Source: Imbricaverruca yamaguchii (Eukaryota; Arthropoda; Thecostraca; Neoverrucidae). From it: 64,000 nt of DNA. Below, one piece after another: positions 59,413-64,000 of the stretch. The stretch is from positions 764,001 to 828,000 of the forward strand of contig JAOTOL010001395.1 in NCBI GenBank assembly GCA_034440575.1, read 5' to 3'. The position numbers and the translations under genes are program-made. Position 1 is the first letter of the stretch. The number at the start of each line of letters is the position of its first letter. A model generated the notes under the pieces. It was not told the origin of the DNA and searched no databases. It saw nothing but the letters and a program-made list of their open reading frames with translations.

Positions 59413-60766
59413 GATTAAATGCCCACTCGCACGGGCGCCATGTATCCGGCGTGTTCCAAAAACATCAACAACACACAAATGCCTAGTCATCAAGCGAGAC
59501 AAAATGTTCAGTCGGTTACCCAAACAATACTGGGGAAAACCTGAGGAACTTCGGCATCGCCTTAGCCGACAGCAACGCAATGGGCTGAAACTTGCTTGCC
59601 TTAATGGTCGCCAAAATGACATCTACTGTCAAAATGTGAATGCTAGGCCATTCACCGAAATCAGGTCTTATCAACTACATATTAAGATAATATATATATA
59701 CTTACTCTTTAGACTACTTATTAAATATAGAATATCGCAAGTGTTCAGCATGTAACAAGAAGCAACGTACATCACAAGCGTAGAGACTTACAAGCAGCAA
59801 AACGTAATTAGAGTATCAACTTAAAAATAATGTGCATGCACATATACATAGGTTTACGCAAAACTACATGTTTGAATCGTTTGAATCGAAGTTTTAATAT
59901 CGATGCTACTCATTGAAACATGTGATATTCGCGTGTTAATCTTGTTTGCATATATCTTCAGCATGTGTGTGATTACTGTTATTAAGCGAATAGCCGAAAC
60001 TTCAAGTCAATTTTGGAGTATAGCTCTCAATAAAAAAGTCTTGAGACTATGAGTGTTAAATGAAAACTATCAGGGGAGCACTGAACAAGGTACTGTCTAA
60101 ATGCATACTAATCTTAACGATTACAACATACTTTAAGGTTGATGGGCAAGATTTGGCACAAAGGTACCATAGAAAGACTTTAAAAGCTTATATGTCAAGT
60201 GGAATCACCAGGCCATGCCAGGTAAGTAGAATTGACCCATGACAGAGACTCCGAGTAATTCCATTGGTCTGGACCCCCTGATGTGGCACCCTGCAAAGGT
60301 TAGCCTGTCATGCTCCCTATTCAACATGAAAATATGTGTTGAAAATTCGGACTTTGCCCATCCAGGATTCGTGAGAGATCTCCAGCCCTGGGTTAGCCAG
60401 GTTTCCAGTCAATTTCCAATTTCCAATTTCCAATCCAATTGACCACGTGTCATTAGAAAATGACTTCATTTTAACACACCGGCTTTATGGCTAAGTCAAA
60501 ACTCAGCTTACATGCATTGCTACGAAGCGAGGTGGCCAGTCTTATTCCTTAAACGCATCAACATGTCTAGGTTCTGGTGGCATCAGCATTCACCTCATGA
60601 CAAGTTTTAGATACATTCTTCAGCAATTCCTGTCCGGGCTGAACTGATGCTTGTTGTCCTGTGTGTGTATGTTTATGCACGTGTGATGTGGCCGCCAGCT
60701 GAGCGGGTGACGGCGACCACCCGCTCGGTGGAAGTGCCCGACGTCACCTCTGACGTGAGCCGCCAG
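59413..60766. other. Unique AT-rich stretch
   Basis: No gene recognised. The plus frame at 59504 starts with a plausible short basic peptide (RLPKQYWGKPEELRHRLS) but becomes low-complexity after about 60 codons. TTTCCAA is repeated at 60411-60436. Confidence 0.45.
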
Positions 60767-61697
60767 GTCGTGACCTGCCAGGTCGTGACCCGCCAGGTCG
60801 TGACCTGCCGGGTCGTGAGCCGCCAGGTCGTGACCCGCCAGGTCGTGACCCGCCAGGTCGTGACCTGCCAGGTCGTGACCCGCCAGGTCACGACCCGCCA
60901 GGTCGTGACCCGCCAGGTCGTGACCTGCCGGGTCGTGACCCGCCAGGTCGCGACCTGCCAGGTCGTGACCTGTCAGGTCGTGACCCGCCAGGTCGTGACC
61001 CGCCAGGTCGTGACCTGCCAGGTCGTGACCCGCCAGGTCGTGACCCGCCAGGTCGTGACCCGCCAGGTCGTGACCTGCCAGGTCGTGACCCGCCAGGTCA
61101 CGACCCGCCAGGTCGTGACCCGCCAGGTCGTGACCTGCCGGGTCGTGACCCGCCAGGTCGCGACCTGCCGGGTCGTGACCCGCCGGTCACCTACTCAGGT
61201 CGTGACCCGCCAGGTCGTGACCCGCCAGGTCGTGACCTGCCAGGTCGTGACCTGCCAGGTCGTGACCCGCCAGGTCGTGACCCGCCAGGTCGTGACCTGC
61301 CAGGTCGTGACCTGCCAGGTCGTGACCCGCCAGGTCGTGACCCGCCAGGTCGTGACCCGCCAGGTCGTGACCCGCCAGGTCACGACCCGCCAGGTCGTGA
61401 CCTGGCGGGTCGTGACCTGCCAGGTCGTGACCTGCCAGGTCGTGACCTGCCAGGTCGTGACCTGCCAGGTCGTGACCTGCCAGGTCGTGACCCGCCAGGT
61501 CGTGACCCGCCAGGTCGTGACCTGCCAGGTCGTGACCTGCCAGGTCGTGACCTGCCAGGTCGTGACCTGCCAGGTCGTGACCCGCCAGGTCGTGACCCGC
61601 CAGGTCGTGACCCGCCAGGTCGTGACCTGCCAGGTCGTGACCCGCCAGGTCGTGACCCGCCAGGTCGTGACCCGCCAGGTCGTGACCCGCCAGGTCT
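60767..61697. repeat. 15-bp CCAGGTCGTGACC array
   Basis: About 62 copies of CAGGTCGTGACCYGC. A patchwork of CTGCC and CCGCC subtypes recurs in blocks (for example the run with CAGGTCACGACC at about 60885 and again at 61095). One unit near 61401-61415 reads CTGGCGGGTCGTGAC, as if locally inverted. Adjacent units build the near palindrome CAGGTCGTGACCTG. Confidence 0.97.
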
Positions 61698-61844
61698 CGT
61701 GTGCCCAGTGGTAGCTGATCAGCCACTAGAGTAGCAACACGTTCGCAATGACCACTCGTGACCAACAGTGACCAAACAGTCAGCCCGCTCGTGTCTGAAA
61801 ATGATGCAGAATAATCGCCAGAGCATACACAGGAGCGGGTGATA

Positions 61845-62605
61845 ATACATGGGCTCCGGTGACAATACATGGGCTCCGGTGACAATGCATGGGCTCCGCC
61901 ACGGTACAGCCATTGTACCGTGGTCACAATGCATGGGCTCCTATGGCAATACATGGGCTCTGGTCACAGTGCATGGGCTCCGCCACAGTACAGCCATTGT
62001 ACCGTGGTCACAATACATGGGCTCCGGTGACAATGCATGGGCTCCGGTGACAATGCATGGGCTCCGGTGACAATACATGGGCTCCGGTGACAATACATGG
62101 GCTCCGGTGACAATGCATGGGCTCCGGTGACAATGCATGGGCTCCGCCACGGTACAGCCATTGTACCGTGGTCACAATACATGGGCTCCGGTGACAATAC
62201 ATGGGCTCCGCCACAGTACAGCCATTGTACCGTGGTCACAATACATGGGCTCCGGTGACAATGCATGGGCTCCGGTGACAATGCATGGGCTCCGGTGACA
62301 ATACATGGGCTCCGCCACAGTACAGCCATTGTACCGTGGTCACAATACATGGGCTCCGGTGACAATGCATGGGCTCCGGTGACAATGCATGGGCTCCGGT
62401 GACAATGCATGGGCTCCGGTGACAATGCATGGGCTCCGGTGACAATGCATGGGCTCCGGTGACAATACATGGGCTCCGGTGACAATGCATGGGCTCCGGT
62501 GACAATGCATGGGCTCCGCCACGGTACAGCCATTGTACCGTGGTCACAATGTATGGGCTCCGATGACAATACATGGGCTCTGGTCACAGTGCATGGGCTC
62601 CGTCA
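61845..62605. repeat. 20-bp array with embedded hairpin blocks
   Basis: A 20-bp unit (CATGGGCTCCGGTGACAATR) repeats about 25 times. At six positions (about 61898, 61982, 62147, 62209, 62312 and 62518) a unit is replaced by a block containing CCACGGTACA, loop GCCAT, TGTACCGTGG, a 10-bp inverted repeat; three of the blocks carry CCACAGTACA, which leaves one mismatch in the stem. A truncated block (CACGGTACAG) ends the array. Confidence 0.95.
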
Positions 62606-64000
62606 CGGTACAGTCTTTGAGCAGGATATTTACAGTTTTAGGTACAATGCCTCCATACAAAACTCACAGGTTTGATGATAAAGGCGATACACATTGAAGG
62701 GATCTATCTGTCTAGAGTCCAACAGTGGTGAAACCCATGTCCTGTCAGGTCTTTCTCTTGCCATAAACCATTTCAGCCACGAAGCTGAAAAGTAGATGAC
62801 TTATTCCATTGGTGCTTTGCAGTATGTCGAGAAAAGAACACCCCGGTATGGCCAGTGGCGTACACAGATATGCCTTAAAAGTGCGTAGAAGTAAAATGAT
62901 GCTTTGTGACTGCATGGTTGGTCCTTCTTGTCAGTATATTGGCTGCTGAGTTGGGCATCTATGTGTCGGTGCTGATGTCGCTTGCTGATATTGCGTAGGC
63001 ATTGGCCGGTAAGTTGGTTCATATGCATCTAGGTTTCTATCGATTAAGGTGTCCAGTAACCAGAAGCACATCCAGGGAGGGAAATTGAAGATGAAATTCG
63101 GAGGTATTCCAGGAGAATTTAACTTCAGCGCGGAAAATCGCAAAATCGTTATGTGTACGCAATGGTATTAATTATTTTGCGGTTATTTTGCGTTGAATGT
63201 TGTGTTCAAGTGGGTGCTCGGGACATGGCGGACTCAGAAGCCTTGGCGAAGGGATCATGTATTGTGTTTATTCTCTGGACTCGAACACGCATCGGACTTG
63301 AACAGCTGACATTTGTCGGGGCTGCTGAAGATCCGATGCCATCTCAAATTGCCATCGGCGATCCAGAAAATGCCGTCTTGTTGCGAAATATTGGAGAATG
63401 TCATGATTTTCTGATTCACGGTTGAATTAACTATGAGTCACTTTCACGTTTTTTTGGCATAGCACATCGCTTAATGTATCCGGCTGATTTATACGTACTC
63501 CATGGAATCTGTGAAATGCCAAGTCTATCGAGATACCTAGGAAACGGAGGCATCGAAGATGACCTAGCCAAAGCATCGTCATCCATCACGAAATAAGGGC
63601 CGATTTTTGGCAGAAGCTTGTTTGAAGGAACTTCATGAAAATATTTGTGCGCTGAGCATGCGGCAATGTTTTTAATTTGCTTGGAAAATCTGTGATCGGT
63701 TGTTGAGTTCAAGTGATGATAGCGCACTCTGCGAGAATTGTAGCAACAATGACCCAATTAAGTTGCTTTGTATAACCGTTCTGCCTCTTGCATCCGTCCC
63801 GGTAGCGGTTCTGGACTTCGGCAATTCAATACAAAGTCCAGTACAAAGAAATGTTCGGTAATACAAATTCGCTGGATTGCAATGGATCGGTGACAAATTT
63901 CTGTCAGGACATCGGTCTATGGGCTAATTAGATCTTGTGACAGAGCCCCTGCAAGCAATGCAATTTTTTCAGCCGGCAGAGCTGAATGGCTAGTGACTGA
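62606..64000. other. Unique stretch, no gene recognised
   Basis: Short frames only. The 108-codon minus frame at 63431-63757 has ordinary composition (GPYFVMDDDALARSSSM) but no family that I recognise. Confidence 0.45.

Noticed and set aside
60647..61714. 355-codon frame of RQVVT repeats
   Set aside because: 15-bp repeat divisible by 3; the short lead-in before the array (about 30 codons) is not enough to call a gene.
63270..63300. SINE suggested by a B-box-like GTTCGAGTCC on the minus strand
   Set aside because: No A box at the proper distance and no tail.

Overview
The window reads as nuclear DNA from an invertebrate animal, most likely an arthropod (a crustacean such as a barnacle would fit, but the sequence alone does not prove it). 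The reasons are two atonal-type bHLH transcription factor genes, decayed LINE retrotransposons, tRNA-derived SINEs, GT-AG splice signals and the absence of any bacterial-style gene packing. There is no operon, no intact rRNA or tRNA gene and no CRISPR array.

The dominant feature is tandem repetition. About 40 minisatellite arrays with unrelated units (9 to 90 bp) cover roughly a third of the 64 kb, by adding up the boundaries I read. The largest are a 38-bp array (56.04-58.11 kb), a 73-bp array (23.91-25.59 kb), a 58-60-bp array (15.53-17.00 kb), a 21-bp array (50.09-51.41 kb) and a 48-50-bp array (20.03-21.24 kb). They cluster in four fields: 0-6 kb, 15.2-25.6 kb, 44.6-58.1 kb and 59.2-62.6 kb. 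Many units are multiples of 3 or lack stops in any phase, so the longest open frames in the window (up to about 750 codons) are by-products of repetition and are not listed as genes.

Genes supported by sequence: (1) an atonal-family proneural bHLH gene on the minus strand at 31685-32260, with six palindromic CRE octamers in and upstream of it; (2) a second, more divergent atonal-family bHLH gene, same strand, at 58410-58987, probably with a tiny first exon at 59052-59055; (3) a protein-like exon of unknown identity on the minus strand at 46952-47242 whose frame runs into a 90-bp minisatellite that introduces stop codons; (4) a Cys-containing exon with a good splice donor on the minus strand at 26781-27173.

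Mobile element relics: three unrelated non-LTR retrotransposon fragments (27.8-29.0 kb with a YADDT reverse-transcriptase motif; 38.74-39.39 kb, the end of an RNase H domain with a CTAA-repeat tail, inserted inside a 21-bp minisatellite; 51.46-51.80 kb, RT motifs abutting the 21-bp array), one well-preserved tRNA-derived SINE (43432-43779) and a possible SINE head near 7.2 kb. The remaining stretches are unique, mostly non-coding sequence in which I see no convincing gene.
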